Part shown: positions 16,693 through 25,301 of the stretch, piece after piece | Numbering within the stretch: position 1 is the first letter of the stretch | Layout of the letters: each line of letters opens with the position of its first letter | Assembly (NCBI GenBank): GCA_004297165.1 | Contig: SCUJ01000008.1 | Coordinates: 124,001 to 188,000 of the forward strand | DNA from: Gammaproteobacteria bacterium | Lineage (GTDB): Bacteria > Pseudomonadota > Gammaproteobacteria > Eutrophobiales > Eutrophobiaceae | Direction of reading: 5' to 3' | DNA length: 64,000 nt | The notes under the pieces: model-generated | What the model saw: the letters and a program-made list of their open reading frames with translations, nothing else | What the model was told of the DNA's origin: nothing | The model's database searches: none | Translations under genes and position numbers: made by a program

Positions 16693-17718
16693 TCAATCCC
16701 CTTCGACGCTCACCCGGTTTCTGCCGCTCTCCTTGGATCGATAGAGCGCCGCATCGGCGCGGGCGATTAATGCCTCGTGGGTCTCGCCCGGCCGGTATTG
16801 CGCCACGCCGAGCGAGACGGTGATGGCGCCGATCGCCTGCCCGTTATCGAGCCGCTGGATCCGCGCGGTCGCCATAGCCCGGCGGATTTCCTCGGCGACG
16901 GATCGCGCCCCGGCCAGGGAGGTTTCCGGCAACAGCACCGCCAATTCCTCCCCGCCATAGCGCGCCGCGAGATCCTTGCCCTTGATCCGATCCTTCACAG
17001 TCATCCCCACGAAGCGAATGACCTTGTCGCCCAGGAGATGTCCGTAGGTGTCGTTGACCTTCTTGAAGTGATCGATATCGATCATCAACAAGGAGAGGTT
17101 CCGCGACTCGCTCACTCGCACAGTCTCGCTGTCGAGGGCCTGGCTAAAACCCTTGCGGTTGAGCAAACCCGTCAGCATGTCGGTGACCACCTCCTCCCGG
17201 ACCCGCTTGAGTTCGTGTCCGAGTTTCTCCGCCTTCGATTTGCTCTCCAGGAGTTGCCCCTGAATGGCGGTTATCGAATCCCGCATGGCAGTGGTGTCCG
17301 CCAGCAATCCGGAGATGACGTCGCGCAGGGCCTCCACGCTCATTTCCCCGGAATTGAACCGCTGGACCCGATCCGTCAAGGCGTGGCTGAACTTCTGCGC
17401 CTCGGCGCCGGAATGCGTGGCCATGTCCGCTATGCTGACGATCAACTGCCGCATCTCCAGGCTGAGTTTTTTCATGCCCTCGGCATCGAACTCGCTGACG
17501 TGCTTCTGATACAACGCCGCGAGTTGGGTCTCGTTCAATTTGGCATTCTGCTTGAGGAGATTTTCAATCTCCTGCACCAGTACGTCATTGCGTCCGGCGA
17601 CATATTCGTACCAGACGGCATAGTTGACGGGGTTGGCGGCCATCGCATGCCTGGCCAACAAAGGAATGGCAAGGCGCAGATATTCTCCGCTTTGACTCAC
17701 GGTATCGTTGTAGCGCAT
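16693..17718 (-). CDS. Cytoplasmic diguanylate cyclase (GGDEF)
   Basis: 341 aa from the ATG at 17718 (MRYNDTVSQS); an upstream start at 17778 would add an odd Asn-rich stretch overlapping the next gene and is unlikely. The N-terminal about 170 residues form a helical region (AIPLLARHAMAANPVNYAVWYEY...) followed by a coiled-coil-like segment; no membrane helices. The GGDEF domain has DMLTGLLNRKGF, LMIDIDHFKKVNDTYGH and active site GGEEL at 255-259; the Phe to Leu change is common in active enzymes. The RxxD inhibitory site is absent (KGKD). Confidence 0.9.
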   Translation of the reverse strand: MRYNDTVSQSGEYLRLAIPLLARHAMAANPVNYAVWYEYVAGRNDVLVQEIENLLKQNAKLNETQLAALYQKHVSEFDAEGMKKLSLEMRQLIVSIADMATHSGAEAQKFSHALTDRVQRFNSGEMSVEALRDVISGLLADTTAMRDSITAIQGQLLESKSKAEKLGHELKRVREEVVTDMLTGLLNRKGFSQALDSETVRVSESRNLSLLMIDIDHFKKVNDTYGHLLGDKVIRFVGMTVKDRIKGKDLAARYGGEELAVLLPETSLAGARSVAEEIRRAMATARIQRLDNGQAIGAITVSLGVAQYRPGETHEALIARADAALYRSKESGRNRVSVEGD

Positions 17719-17743
17719 TCGAAGCCCCCCGGCGTTATTGTTA

Positions 17744-18649
17744 TTATTCTTGAAGCGCCCCGCTGACCGTCGCCCCATCCCTCTGCGCGCCAGCCAGGTT
17801 CAGATCGGAATTCCCCCGGATATCGCCCACGGCGTAAATTCTGGCATTACTCGTCGCCATACGTTCATCGACAATGACGGCGCCGCTAATGTCGAGCGTG
17901 ACCAGATCGTCCAACCAGGCGGTGGGGGGGACGGTCCCCACGGCGACAACGATTCCGGCCAGCGCAAGCTCCCTTCGCGCGCCGGAGATTATATTGCATA
18001 CCGACAGCGACTCAACCACCTGCTTGCCGTCGATCCGTTCGGGTACCGTGTCGAACAGGAATTCTATGTTGTGCGCCGACCGCGCCTCGGCCTGCAAACC
18101 GGTCCCGGCCTTGAGCGCGGAGGTTCGTTCAATCACGATTACCCTGGCCCCGGCCTGCGCCAGCGTCAGGGCCTCGCTGAGCCCCGCATCACCGCCGCCG
18201 CAAACGGCGACCGTCTGCCCGGCATAAAGACCGGCATCGCACAACACGCAATGGATCACGCCACGGTTCAGGAATTCAGCCTCGCCGGGGATCCCGAGCG
18301 GCAGCCGCCGGCGCCCGCCCGCCAGGATGATGTGCGGAGCGAGGTAATTACTCCCGTTCACACAGGTCACGCTGTAGGCGCTGGAGAATGACTCGATCGA
18401 CTCGACCTCGCCGTACTCGAGTCGAACCCCGGCCGCTTGCGCCGCCGCGAGCAGCCGCTCGGCGAGTTCCGGGCCGGCCACGCCTTGCGGGTAATTGGGA
18501 TGGCCCCGGAACCACGCTGCCTTTTTCAACTGCCCGCCGAAATCCTCCCGCTCCAGGACCAGCGCGCGAAATTTCCGCGCCGCGAGTTCCGTAGCCGCCG
18601 CAAGCCCGGCCGGACCTCCGCCGATGACGATGACATCCTGATCGTGCAT
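17744..18649 (-). CDS. Thioredoxin-reductase-like FAD/NAD(P) oxidoreductase with CxxC
   Basis: 301 aa, the size of low-molecular-weight thioredoxin reductase. FAD motif VIGGGPAGLAAATELA at residues 8-23, redox pair CVLC at 134-137 (CATC in standard TrxR), NAD(P) motif CGGGDAGLSEALTLAQ at about 154-169, and a C-terminal YAVGDIRG FAD motif. It would move electrons from NAD(P)H through FAD to its disulfide and then to a partner. The start lies 2 bases after the selB stop, so it is probably cotranscribed with selB. This makes it a candidate reductase for the UGSC selenoproteins, which is inference. It may not be the cell's general thioredoxin reductase. Confidence 0.85.
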   Translation of the reverse strand: MHDQDVIVIGGGPAGLAAATELAARKFRALVLEREDFGGQLKKAAWFRGHPNYPQGVAGPELAERLLAAAQAAGVRLEYGEVESIESFSSAYSVTCVNGSNYLAPHIILAGGRRRLPLGIPGEAEFLNRGVIHCVLCDAGLYAGQTVAVCGGGDAGLSEALTLAQAGARVIVIERTSALKAGTGLQAEARSAHNIEFLFDTVPERIDGKQVVESLSVCNIISGARRELALAGIVVAVGTVPPTAWLDDLVTLDISGAVIVDERMATSNARIYAVGDIRGNSDLNLAGAQRDGATVSGALQE

Positions 18650-18651
18650 TC

Positions 18652-20556
18652 TTATTTCCCCGATTGTTCGCGGCTGAAGGCCGGGGTAAAGACCCGCTCG
18701 TTGTCCTTCAACATGGTGATCCCCTCGTTGTCGAGTTTGTTGAAAAGGGGGATGACATATTTGCGGGTGTAGCCGAATTCATCGCGGGCGGCTTGGATGG
18801 AGATGCTGCCCTGCTGCCTGATGATCTCGATGATGCGGTCCCTGACCTTCCGGTAACGATTGCCCTCGAACAGGACCCCGTCCTCCATCTCCACCAGCAG
18901 GCCGCCGCGGGTCATGTAGCGGATCAGGGCCTCGCTGTCAGGCTTGATCTCCAGCAGTTCGCGGATGTTTGGCGGAAACTCCACCCGCTCCTCGAACAAT
19001 CTGAGGATCTCGGCGATGGCGATCTCCTGGTCCTTGCTGAGCGAGGGTTTATGGCTGCTGAGGGCGATATTTCCGCCGTGTATCCGCACGAGTCCCCGCG
19101 CCACGAGCCCCGCCACCAGCAGATCGAAGACCTCTTTCGGCGATTCGAGTTGCGCCATCAGCTCCGCCTGCGCCGTGCCGATCTCGATGGGCGCCTGGGC
19201 GTGCCGGACGGTCAGGATCTCCTCGACGCGCCGGTCCAGGCCGGCCCAGAAATCCCGCGCCACGAGCCATTGTCCCGCGCTGATCAATTCGCCGGCGGCG
19301 GTAAGTTCCGCGATCGCCTGGGCAATCTCCACATCGGCGTGACGGCTGTGCTCCAGAAACCGGTCCCTGGGCAACACCCGGTGTTGTTCGAGTTCGGCGC
19401 GGATGAGTTCCTTCAGATCCAGATTGAGCCGCCGCGCGAGCAGTGCGGCAAGGTATTCCGCCTCGCGGTATTTGAGTTTGTCCGCCTGCTGGACGAGCAC
19501 CACGCCGCCGCCGATGGTGAGCGCGGGCGATGGTCGGCGCAGGATGAACCGATCGCCGATGCTGGTCGCGACCGGCGTCTTGAATGCCAGTTGCGCGAAG
19601 GCCGACTCGCCCGCCTGCGCCACCTTGCCTTGCAGGAACTTGACGGTCGCGAGTTCCTCGCGCGTGCCGAGATAAACGAGCACCTCGGTCTTGTCCTTCA
19701 GGAGATTCTGCGGCGTATCAAGCAGCGTCAGCGAGACGTTCAGGTAGTTCCCGGCGGCGGGTCGGCGGCTGTGATCGAACAGGATATCGCCCCGTTTGAC
19801 CTCGCCTTTCTTCACCCCGGCGAGATTGATGGCGACCCGGCATCCGGTCCTGCCCCGCTCGACCTTCTGGTTGTAGCTCTCGATCCCGCGGATCCGGTAC
19901 TCGCTATCGCCGGGAAAGATGCGGACCTTCTGTTCCAGGGTGAACTCCCCATCGATGAGCGTGCCGGTCACCACCGTGCCGCTGCCGGTAATGGTGAAGG
20001 CCCGGTCGATGTAGAGGCGCGGCTTGCCGATGTCGGCATGTTGTCCGGCGCGCTCGGCCAGTTCCTCGATCCTCTGGCGCAAGACATCCAGATTCGTGCC
20101 CTCCCTGGCGCTGACCCGGACGATCGGGCTGCCGGCGAGGCTGGTGCCGGCGAGCCGGCTGCGAATGTCGTCCTCCACCAGATCGAGCCAGTCGGCATCC
20201 TGGACCAGATCGATCTTGCTCAAGGCGACGATGCCGTGCCTGACGTTGAAGAAATTCAGGATATTGAGATGCTCCTGGGTCTGCGGCATCCAGCCGTCAT
20301 CCCCGGCGACGACCAGCAGGCTGGCGTTGACGCCCCAGAGCCCGGCGATGACGTTCTTCATGAAATCCCGGTGTCCGGGGACATCGATGAAGCCGGCGGT
20401 CTCGCCATTCTTTAAGGGCAGCCAGGCAAACCCGATGTCGATCGTCATGCCGCGTTTTTTTTCCTCCGGCAACCGATCGGGGTCGATGGAGGTGAGCGCC
20501 TTGACGAGACTGGATTTCCCGTGATCGATATGGCCGGTGGTGCCAATGATGAACAT
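18652..20556 (-). CDS. selB: Selenocysteine-specific elongation factor SelB
   Basis: 634 aa, near the E. coli length of 614. GTPase domain with GTTGHIDHGKSSL (residues 5-17), DVPGHRDF and SKIDL. EF-Tu-like domains 2 and 3 follow (EYRIRGIESYNQKVERG, then RFILRRPSPALTIGGG), and the C-terminal third has winged-helix repeats that bind the SECIS hairpin. It delivers Sec-tRNA-Sec to the ribosome at UGA codons followed by a SECIS. Divergent from the UGSC selenoprotein gene across 207 bases and followed by the thioredoxin-reductase-like gene. selA and tRNA-Sec lie within 8 kb. Confidence 0.97.
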   Translation of the reverse strand: MFIIGTTGHIDHGKSSLVKALTSIDPDRLPEEKKRGMTIDIGFAWLPLKNGETAGFIDVPGHRDFMKNVIAGLWGVNASLLVVAGDDGWMPQTQEHLNILNFFNVRHGIVALSKIDLVQDADWLDLVEDDIRSRLAGTSLAGSPIVRVSAREGTNLDVLRQRIEELAERAGQHADIGKPRLYIDRAFTITGSGTVVTGTLIDGEFTLEQKVRIFPGDSEYRIRGIESYNQKVERGRTGCRVAINLAGVKKGEVKRGDILFDHSRRPAAGNYLNVSLTLLDTPQNLLKDKTEVLVYLGTREELATVKFLQGKVAQAGESAFAQLAFKTPVATSIGDRFILRRPSPALTIGGGVVLVQQADKLKYREAEYLAALLARRLNLDLKELIRAELEQHRVLPRDRFLEHSRHADVEIAQAIAELTAAGELISAGQWLVARDFWAGLDRRVEEILTVRHAQAPIEIGTAQAELMAQLESPKEVFDLLVAGLVARGLVRIHGGNIALSSHKPSLSKDQEIAIAEILRLFEERVEFPPNIRELLEIKPDSEALIRYMTRGGLLVEMEDGVLFEGNRYRKVRDRIIEIIRQQGSISIQAARDEFGYTRKYVIPLFNKLDNEGITMLKDNERVFTPAFSREQSGK

Positions 20557-20763
20557 TATTCTGAACCTGTTATCCGGTTAACGTGGAGTGCGTGAATGCC
20601 ATCGGCCCGGATCGCAGGCAAGCCGCCGGGACGCCGCTATATTGCCATATTTCAGCACTACAATGACGCCCGCGGCGACAGATTTTTACACTGTTTCCTT
20701 AATCGCGGCGGACGGGCCGTGTACAATCTTCAACCTTGCGAACACAGATAGAGAATAATCCCC

Positions 20764-22455
20764 ATGAACAAAGCGGAAACTGCCGGCATGTACGAAGTCC
20801 TTAACCCCTGGTCGGAGATCGATCCCGTCACCTTGCAGGCCCCGGCCGCCCGGCTGGACACCCTGGAAGGCAAGAAGATCGGGCTCTTCTGCAACTTCAA
20901 GCGCTCGGCGCGGCCGATCCTCGAGACCGCCGCGAGCTGGCTGCAGGAGCGCTTCCCCTCGATCGCGACCTCCTTTTATGTCCCGGAGGCGCCCAATGTC
21001 CCGGCCATGGAGAGCGAACAGCGCGATGCCTTCAGAGGCTGGGTGGAGGCGCAGGACGGCGTGATCCTCGCGGTTGGGGATTGAGGGTCCTGCACCAAGT
21101 ACCTTGTGTACGATTCAATCTCGATAGAAAAGATGCAGACTCCGACCGCAACGTTGATCAACACGGGTTTTCGCACCGACGCCCAGTCGGCCTCGGGCCT
21201 GCAAGGCATGCCGGGGCTGCGCACGGTGGCGGAGACCGTGGCCTGCGAATGCAGCGTGCTGCGGGAGATCAATGACGGCATCAATCAGGTCATGAACGAC
21301 GTGGTGGCCGCGCTGACCAAACCCTTGAGCGCGCGGGAGCAGGATACCCGACCTCCGCAACGGGAGGCGGCGCGGATAGTTTTCAGCGGCGATCTGAGCG
21401 AGGTCAACCGGTTCTTCTACCGGCGCGGCTGGAGCGACGGCCTGCCGCTCGTTCCGCCCACCGAGTCCGCCGTGGCCGAGATGCTCCAGGGCACGGACTT
21501 GGCGCCGGAATATCTTGTGGCGAAACTGGAGCCGCGCTTCGGCCACGCCACCGTGGAAAAGATCGCCGTGAACGCCGTGATGGCGGGAGCCCTGCCGATC
21601 CACCTGCCCGTCATCATCGCGATCGTGGAAGGGCTCGCAGACAAAAACGCGGGCTTCGGGACCTATGGCTGTTCGACCGGATCGTGGGCCCCCTTCACCC
21701 TCGTCAACGGCCCCATCCGGGACGCGATCCAGCTCAATTACGGCTCCGGCGCGCTAAGTCCCGGCAACATCGCCAACGCGGCGATCGGCCGGGCGGTCAG
21801 TCTCATCGCCAAGAACATCGCCGGGGCCCGCAAGGGCGTGGAAGACATGGGCGTGCTCGGCAATCCCGCCAAATATTCACAGGTCCTGGCCGAGGACGAG
21901 GCCGGCAATCCCTGGGAACCCGAGCATGTCACCCGCGGCTACGCCCCCGGCGAGAGCGCCATCACCCTGTTCTTCCCGAACAGTTACAACCAGTTGTGGC
22001 CGTATGGCACCGACGATCAGGGCATACTCTCCTCCCTGGTATTCAACATGATGCCGGCCCGCAGCGGCGCGCTCACCCTGTTCATTTTGCCGCCGCCGCA
22101 TGCGCAGGCCCTAGCCAGGGCCGGTTGGAACAAGGACCGCATCCTGGCGCATATCGCCGCTAAGGCCGTGGTCCCGGCGCACAAGCATCCGTCTTTCTAC
22201 GGTTCGAGCCTTGCCGCGAGCAACCGGGAGCATGCCCTCAGGGACCCGGCGGAACTGGTGCCGCTGATGCGCAACCCGGAGTGCATGCGCATCGTCGTGG
22301 CCGGCGGACCGGGGAGTTTCATGGGGATCGTTACAAGCTCCGGCCTGCTCGGTGATTTCGTTACCAAACCGATCCGGCTGCCCGCGGAATGGGACAATCT
22401 GGTGAAGAAATACAAAAACCTGACGCCCAAATACGAGATCTTCGCCGCAAACTGA
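20764..22455 (+). CDS. UGSC family selenoprotein, cytoplasmic; in-frame UGA at 21082-21084 read as Sec
   Basis: 563 aa if the UGA codon 107 is decoded as selenocysteine. Read conventionally it would break into a 106-residue and a 449-residue protein in the same frame, with no other stop. The site reads GD-Sec107-GSC110-T, the redox motif of UGSC-type selenoproteins. The N-terminal part (LDTLEGKKIGLFCNFKRSA...FPSI...VPEAPN) is an alpha/beta domain ending in the Sec loop. The C-terminal about 370 residues (GWSDGLPLVPPTE, EKIAVNAVMAGALPIHLPVI, NAAIGRAVSLIAKNIAG) align with the exported paralogue at 25838-27673. No signal peptide. A candidate -10 (TACAAT, 20722-20727) lies upstream; the ribosome site is weak. 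Biochemical role unknown; probably a thiol/selenol redox enzyme. The divergent selB and downstream selA support recoding. Confidence 0.92.
21091..21110 (+). promoter_or_regulatory. Candidate bacterial SECIS hairpin of the first UGSC gene
   Basis: Begins 6 bases after the UGA. TGCA (91-94) and CAA (96-98) pair with TTG and TGTA, with a single bulged C (95), around an apical loop GTACC that contains the GU pair common in bacterial SECIS loops. Weaker than the hairpin in the paralogue. SelB would bind here. Confidence 0.5.
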
Positions 22456-22494
22456 CCGGATATAAATATGAATCTCGCCAAGGCGCAAAACCCT

Positions 22495-22528
22495 CGTAGG
22501 GTGGGCATGTTTTTTATGCCCACGCGGG
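22495..22528. repeat. Palindromic intergenic repeat (GTAGGGTGGGCAT type)
   Basis: GTGGGCAT at 22501-22508 pairs with ATGCCCAC at 22516-22523 around a T-rich loop, flanked by CGTAGG and GCGGG. This type of palindrome is a widespread dispersed repeat in proteobacteria. Lies between the UGSC gene and selA and could slow or end transcription. Rest of the 136-base gap shows nothing else. Confidence 0.6.
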
Positions 22529-22591
22529 AACTGGTGGACGAAGCGACATACGGATGGGATTTGCCCAAGCACAGACCCGGAGAATAAATCC

Positions 22592-24001
22592 TTGACCAGT
22601 CCACAACTCGCCCTGCTGCCCTCGGTGGATGGAATGTTGCGCCACACGCGGATCGAGGCCCTGCTGCCCGAATACGGCCGGGAACAGGCAACCGCCGCGA
22701 TCCGCCAGGCGCTCGATGAAATCCGTCGCGCGGAGTCGCGTCTTGCGGTTTTTTCGAATCGCGCCGGCTGCATGGATTACCTCGCGAATGAGGCAGAAAA
22801 AATCTTGCGGCGGAAATTCGCACCCTCGCTCCGGCCCGTGATCAACCTCACCGGGACGATCCTGCACACCAACTTGGGCCGGGCCGTTCTTCCGGAATCC
22901 GCCATCACGGCGATCGCGAGCATCAGCCGCGGGGCCTGCAATCTCGAATATGACCTCGATGCCGCGGGCCGGGGTGATCGCGACAGCCATGTCGAGGCCC
23001 TGATCTGCGAACTGACCGGGGCCGAGGCCGCCACGGTGGTCAACAACAACGCCGCCGCCGTCCTGCTGGTGCTGAACACCTTCGCCACTGGCGGCGAGGT
23101 GATCGTCTCGCGCGGCGAGCTTGTCGAGATCGGCGGGGCCTTCCGGATCCCGGATGTCATGTCCCGCGCCGGTTGCACGCTCCGCGAAGTGGGCACCACC
23201 AACCGGACGCACCCGAGGGACTTCCAAAACGCGATCGGCCCCGCCACGCGGATGATCATGAAGGTGCATACCAGCAACTTCGAGATCAAGGGCTTCACCG
23301 CGAGCGTCGCCGAGGCGGAGTTGGCCAAACTGGCCCGGACCGCCGGCATCCCCTTCGCCGTGGATCTCGGCAGCGGTTCGCTGGTGAATCTGGAGGACTA
23401 CGGACTGCCGCACGAACCGACCCCGCGGGAGAATCTCGAAAACGGTGCGGACCTCGTGACCTTCAGCGGCGACAAGATCCTGGGCGGACCGCAATGCGGC
23501 CTCATCATCGGCAGCAAGGAGCTGGTAGGCAAAGTCAGGAAGAACCCACTCAAGCGGGCGCTGCGGGTGGGGAAGTTGACGCTCGCCGCGCTCACCGAGG
23601 TCCTCAAGCTTTACCTGAATCCGGAGTCGCTGACCGAACGCCTGCCAACGCTACGCATGTTCACTCGCGAACCGGAGGAACTCCAGGCCCTCGCCGATCG
23701 CCTGCTCCCGTCCCTGCGCACGCATCTGGGTGCTGCCTGGCAAGTCGAGGCAATCGAATGCCGGAGTCAGATCGGCAGCGGCGCACTGCCGCAGGACCTC
23801 CTGCCGAGCGTCGCCATTGCCATCCATTCGTCGCCCGGTTCGAACACCGGCGTGCAGACACTCGCCGAGGCATTCCTCAAACTCCCGGTTCCAGTGATTG
23901 GCCGGATCAAGGACGATGCCCTGCTGTTCGATGTTCGCTGCCTGGAGGACCCGGAGCAATTCATCAAACAACTCGCGACTCTCGCCTTCGCCAGGGCCTG
24001 A
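22592..24001 (+). CDS. selA: L-seryl-tRNA(Sec) selenium transferase
   Basis: 469 aa, matching E. coli SelA (463 aa) through its length. PLP enzyme that converts Ser-tRNA-Sec to Sec-tRNA-Sec with selenophosphate. Seen: RPVINLTGTILHTNLGRAVL, LEYDLDAAGRGDRD, VVNNNAAAVLL, SRGELVEIGGAFRIPDVM, EVGTTNRTH, and the PLP lysine 295 in FSGDKILGGPQ. The start is TTG at 22592 with GGAG about 9 bases upstream; no better in-frame ATG precedes the conserved N-terminus. Follows the first UGSC gene by 136 bases in the same direction, likely one transcript. The 3' end (about 23795-23931) is duplicated at 25103-25239. Confidence 0.97.
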   Translation: MTSPQLALLPSVDGMLRHTRIEALLPEYGREQATAAIRQALDEIRRAESRLAVFSNRAGCMDYLANEAEKILRRKFAPSLRPVINLTGTILHTNLGRAVLPESAITAIASISRGACNLEYDLDAAGRGDRDSHVEALICELTGAEAATVVNNNAAAVLLVLNTFATGGEVIVSRGELVEIGGAFRIPDVMSRAGCTLREVGTTNRTHPRDFQNAIGPATRMIMKVHTSNFEIKGFTASVAEAELAKLARTAGIPFAVDLGSGSLVNLEDYGLPHEPTPRENLENGADLVTFSGDKILGGPQCGLIIGSKELVGKVRKNPLKRALRVGKLTLAALTEVLKLYLNPESLTERLPTLRMFTREPEELQALADRLLPSLRTHLGAAWQVEAIECRSQIGSGALPQDLLPSVAIAIHSSPGSNTGVQTLAEAFLKLPVPVIGRIKDDALLFDVRCLEDPEQFIKQLATLAFARA

Positions 24002-24022
24002 AGCACCACCGTCGGGAACATG

Positions 24023-24051
24023 AAAACAAAAACCCCGCCACGAAGGCGGGG
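24023..24051 (-). terminator. Rho-independent terminator of the PEP-CTERM gene
   Basis: CCCCGCC (24033-24039) pairs with GGCGGGG (24045-24051) around a 5-base loop. On the minus strand it is followed by TTTTTGTTTT, so it serves the PEP-CTERM gene at 24082. It also lies just after the selA stop and may act weakly in that direction. Confidence 0.85.
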
Positions 24052-24081
24052 TTGATCGGGAGAAAAAAAAGAATAATCGTC

Positions 24082-24753
24082 TTATCGCTTACTGCGTTTG
24101 CCAAACCCCAGGCCGAGGAGTCCCAGCACCAACAGGACCAGAGTAGCGGGTTCCGGGACGTGATGATGTGCCGTTATGGATTCCTCAACACCATCGAGTC
24201 TCACGTGAAAAATAAAATCCCCCTGATATTGATTCCATTCTGCCAATTCAGCATCGAGTGCGGCCTGAGTATTTATGCCATAGGCCCCCCACCAGGCTAT
24301 ACCTGCAGTACCTATAACACCTCCGTCATAATTACTCCAGCTAGTTGGAGTTTGCCATCTCGCTCCATAATAATCATCGTAAAAATCGTAAGTTACTCCA
24401 TCCCATACATAATCCAACGCTATCTGAAATCTACCGGCGAGGCTATCGGTGGTCTCACCCGGAAGCCAATATATAAAGTGCATCCTGCTCCCTAAGTCGC
24501 CAAAGCTGTATACTACGGCATCCTCAATCTCAAAATAAGTTGTACCAATATTCTCAGTATTATTACTGTTCGCCATGTTGACGAAAGTACCAGTACTTGC
24601 AGCAGTTTTAGCGGCCTCCCACCAAGGTGCATAAGCAGGCGAACCATAGACATTTGGCGCTGCATCAACATAAAGGACAGTCGAGTGAGCTACCCCCATC
24701 AAGCAAAATAGGAATAATCCCGATACCAAGTCCGTAACCGTTTTTTTGTTCAT
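24082..24753 (-). CDS. PEP-CTERM sorting domain protein
   Basis: 223 aa from the ATG at 24753 (MNKKTVTDLVSG), preceded by a GGGGGT site; an upstream frame to 24816 lacks a signal start. The signal peptide ends near AHSTVLYVDA. The C-terminus VPEPATLVLLVLGLLGLGFGKRSKR-like tail has the PEP motif, a single membrane helix and a basic end, the signal for exosortase-dependent sorting in exopolysaccharide-producing bacteria. The middle part is Tyr/Trp/Asn-rich and of unknown function. Base composition is visibly lower in G+C than the neighbours and the gene lies between two copies of the selA 3' end, so it was probably acquired. No exosortase gene is in the window. Confidence 0.9.
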   Translation of the reverse strand: MNKKTVTDLVSGLFLFCLMGVAHSTVLYVDAAPNVYGSPAYAPWWEAAKTAASTGTFVNMANSNNTENIGTTYFEIEDAVVYSFGDLGSRMHFIYWLPGETTDSLAGRFQIALDYVWDGVTYDFYDDYYGARWQTPTSWSNYDGGVIGTAGIAWWGAYGINTQAALDAELAEWNQYQGDFIFHVRLDGVEESITAHHHVPEPATLVLLVLGLLGLGFGKRSKR

Positions 24754-24816
24754 CACTTTTACCCCCAGGTTTTTAACCGTTCGACGAATATGAACTCGCC
24801 ACCATCGAACCACCAT

Positions 24817-25090
24817 TAAAGCTGCACTCCTTCCATGCAGGTAGGCAATATGCGTACCAAGAATAAATTATAAGTTATAACAACAAGTTATAATTATCCT
24901 GTCATTTTAGATTGTAAATAAATCCGACGCTCCAAATTATCGATTCTACGCTTTGTACGGCATTAACCTTATGATTTATACAGATAAAATTCGTACGTTT
25001 AATGTCAAATAAAAAATGTTAATTATTCCGACAACATCACGAAGAAGAGCTTACCAGAGTATTCCCAATGTCAACGATCTCGTCAGCAGG
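24817..25090. other. AT-rich intergenic stretch upstream of the PEP-CTERM gene
   Basis: About 270 bases of markedly AT-rich sequence (repeated TTATAAGTTATAAC-like words near 24867-24895). No gene is supported. Contrasts sharply with the GC-rich surroundings and ends at the selA-like fragment; probably part of the inserted segment and holding the PEP-CTERM promoter. Confidence 0.6.
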
Positions 25091-25300
25091 ACTCTGCCAC
25101 AAGACCTCTTGCCGAGCGTCGCCATCGCCATCCATTCATCGCCCGGTTCGAACACCGGCGTGCAGACACTCGCCGAGGCCCTCCTCAAACTCCCGGTTCC
25201 AGTGATTGGCCGGATCAAGGACGATGCCCTGCTGTTCGACCTGCGCTGTCTGCTTGAACTCGAGACCTTCCTTGAACAGATCGAGGCACTCCACCTGCCT
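25091..25300 (+). pseudogene. Duplicated 3' fragment of selA
   Basis: Bases 25103-25239 match selA 23795-23931 with 5 differences in 137 positions, mostly silent. The translation (LPQDLLPSVAIAIHSSPGSN...PVIGRIKDDALLF) is the SelA C-terminal domain. Outside that core the similarity falls off, but DLRCLLELETFLEQ still resembles a SelA tail. It has no start or catalytic half, so it is not a functional gene. It runs against the 3' end of the convergent hypothetical gene at 25302. Confidence 0.9.
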
Positions 25301-25301
25301 C

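Noticed and set aside
18664-20415. 583-codon plus-strand frame over selB
   Set aside because: Antisense to a clearly conserved gene; long stop-free antisense frames are expected in GC-rich DNA. Same reasoning for frames over atpA, atpD and the 46-48 kb receptor.
21106-22455. Separate gene starting at the GTG 21106
   Set aside because: The frame is continuous with the upstream part through UGA, there is no ribosome site at 21106, and the paralogue has the same arrangement.
23173-24495. 440-codon plus-strand frame across selA and the PEP-CTERM gene
   Set aside because: Runs out of frame through selA and antisense through the PEP-CTERM gene; composition is that of a shadow frame.
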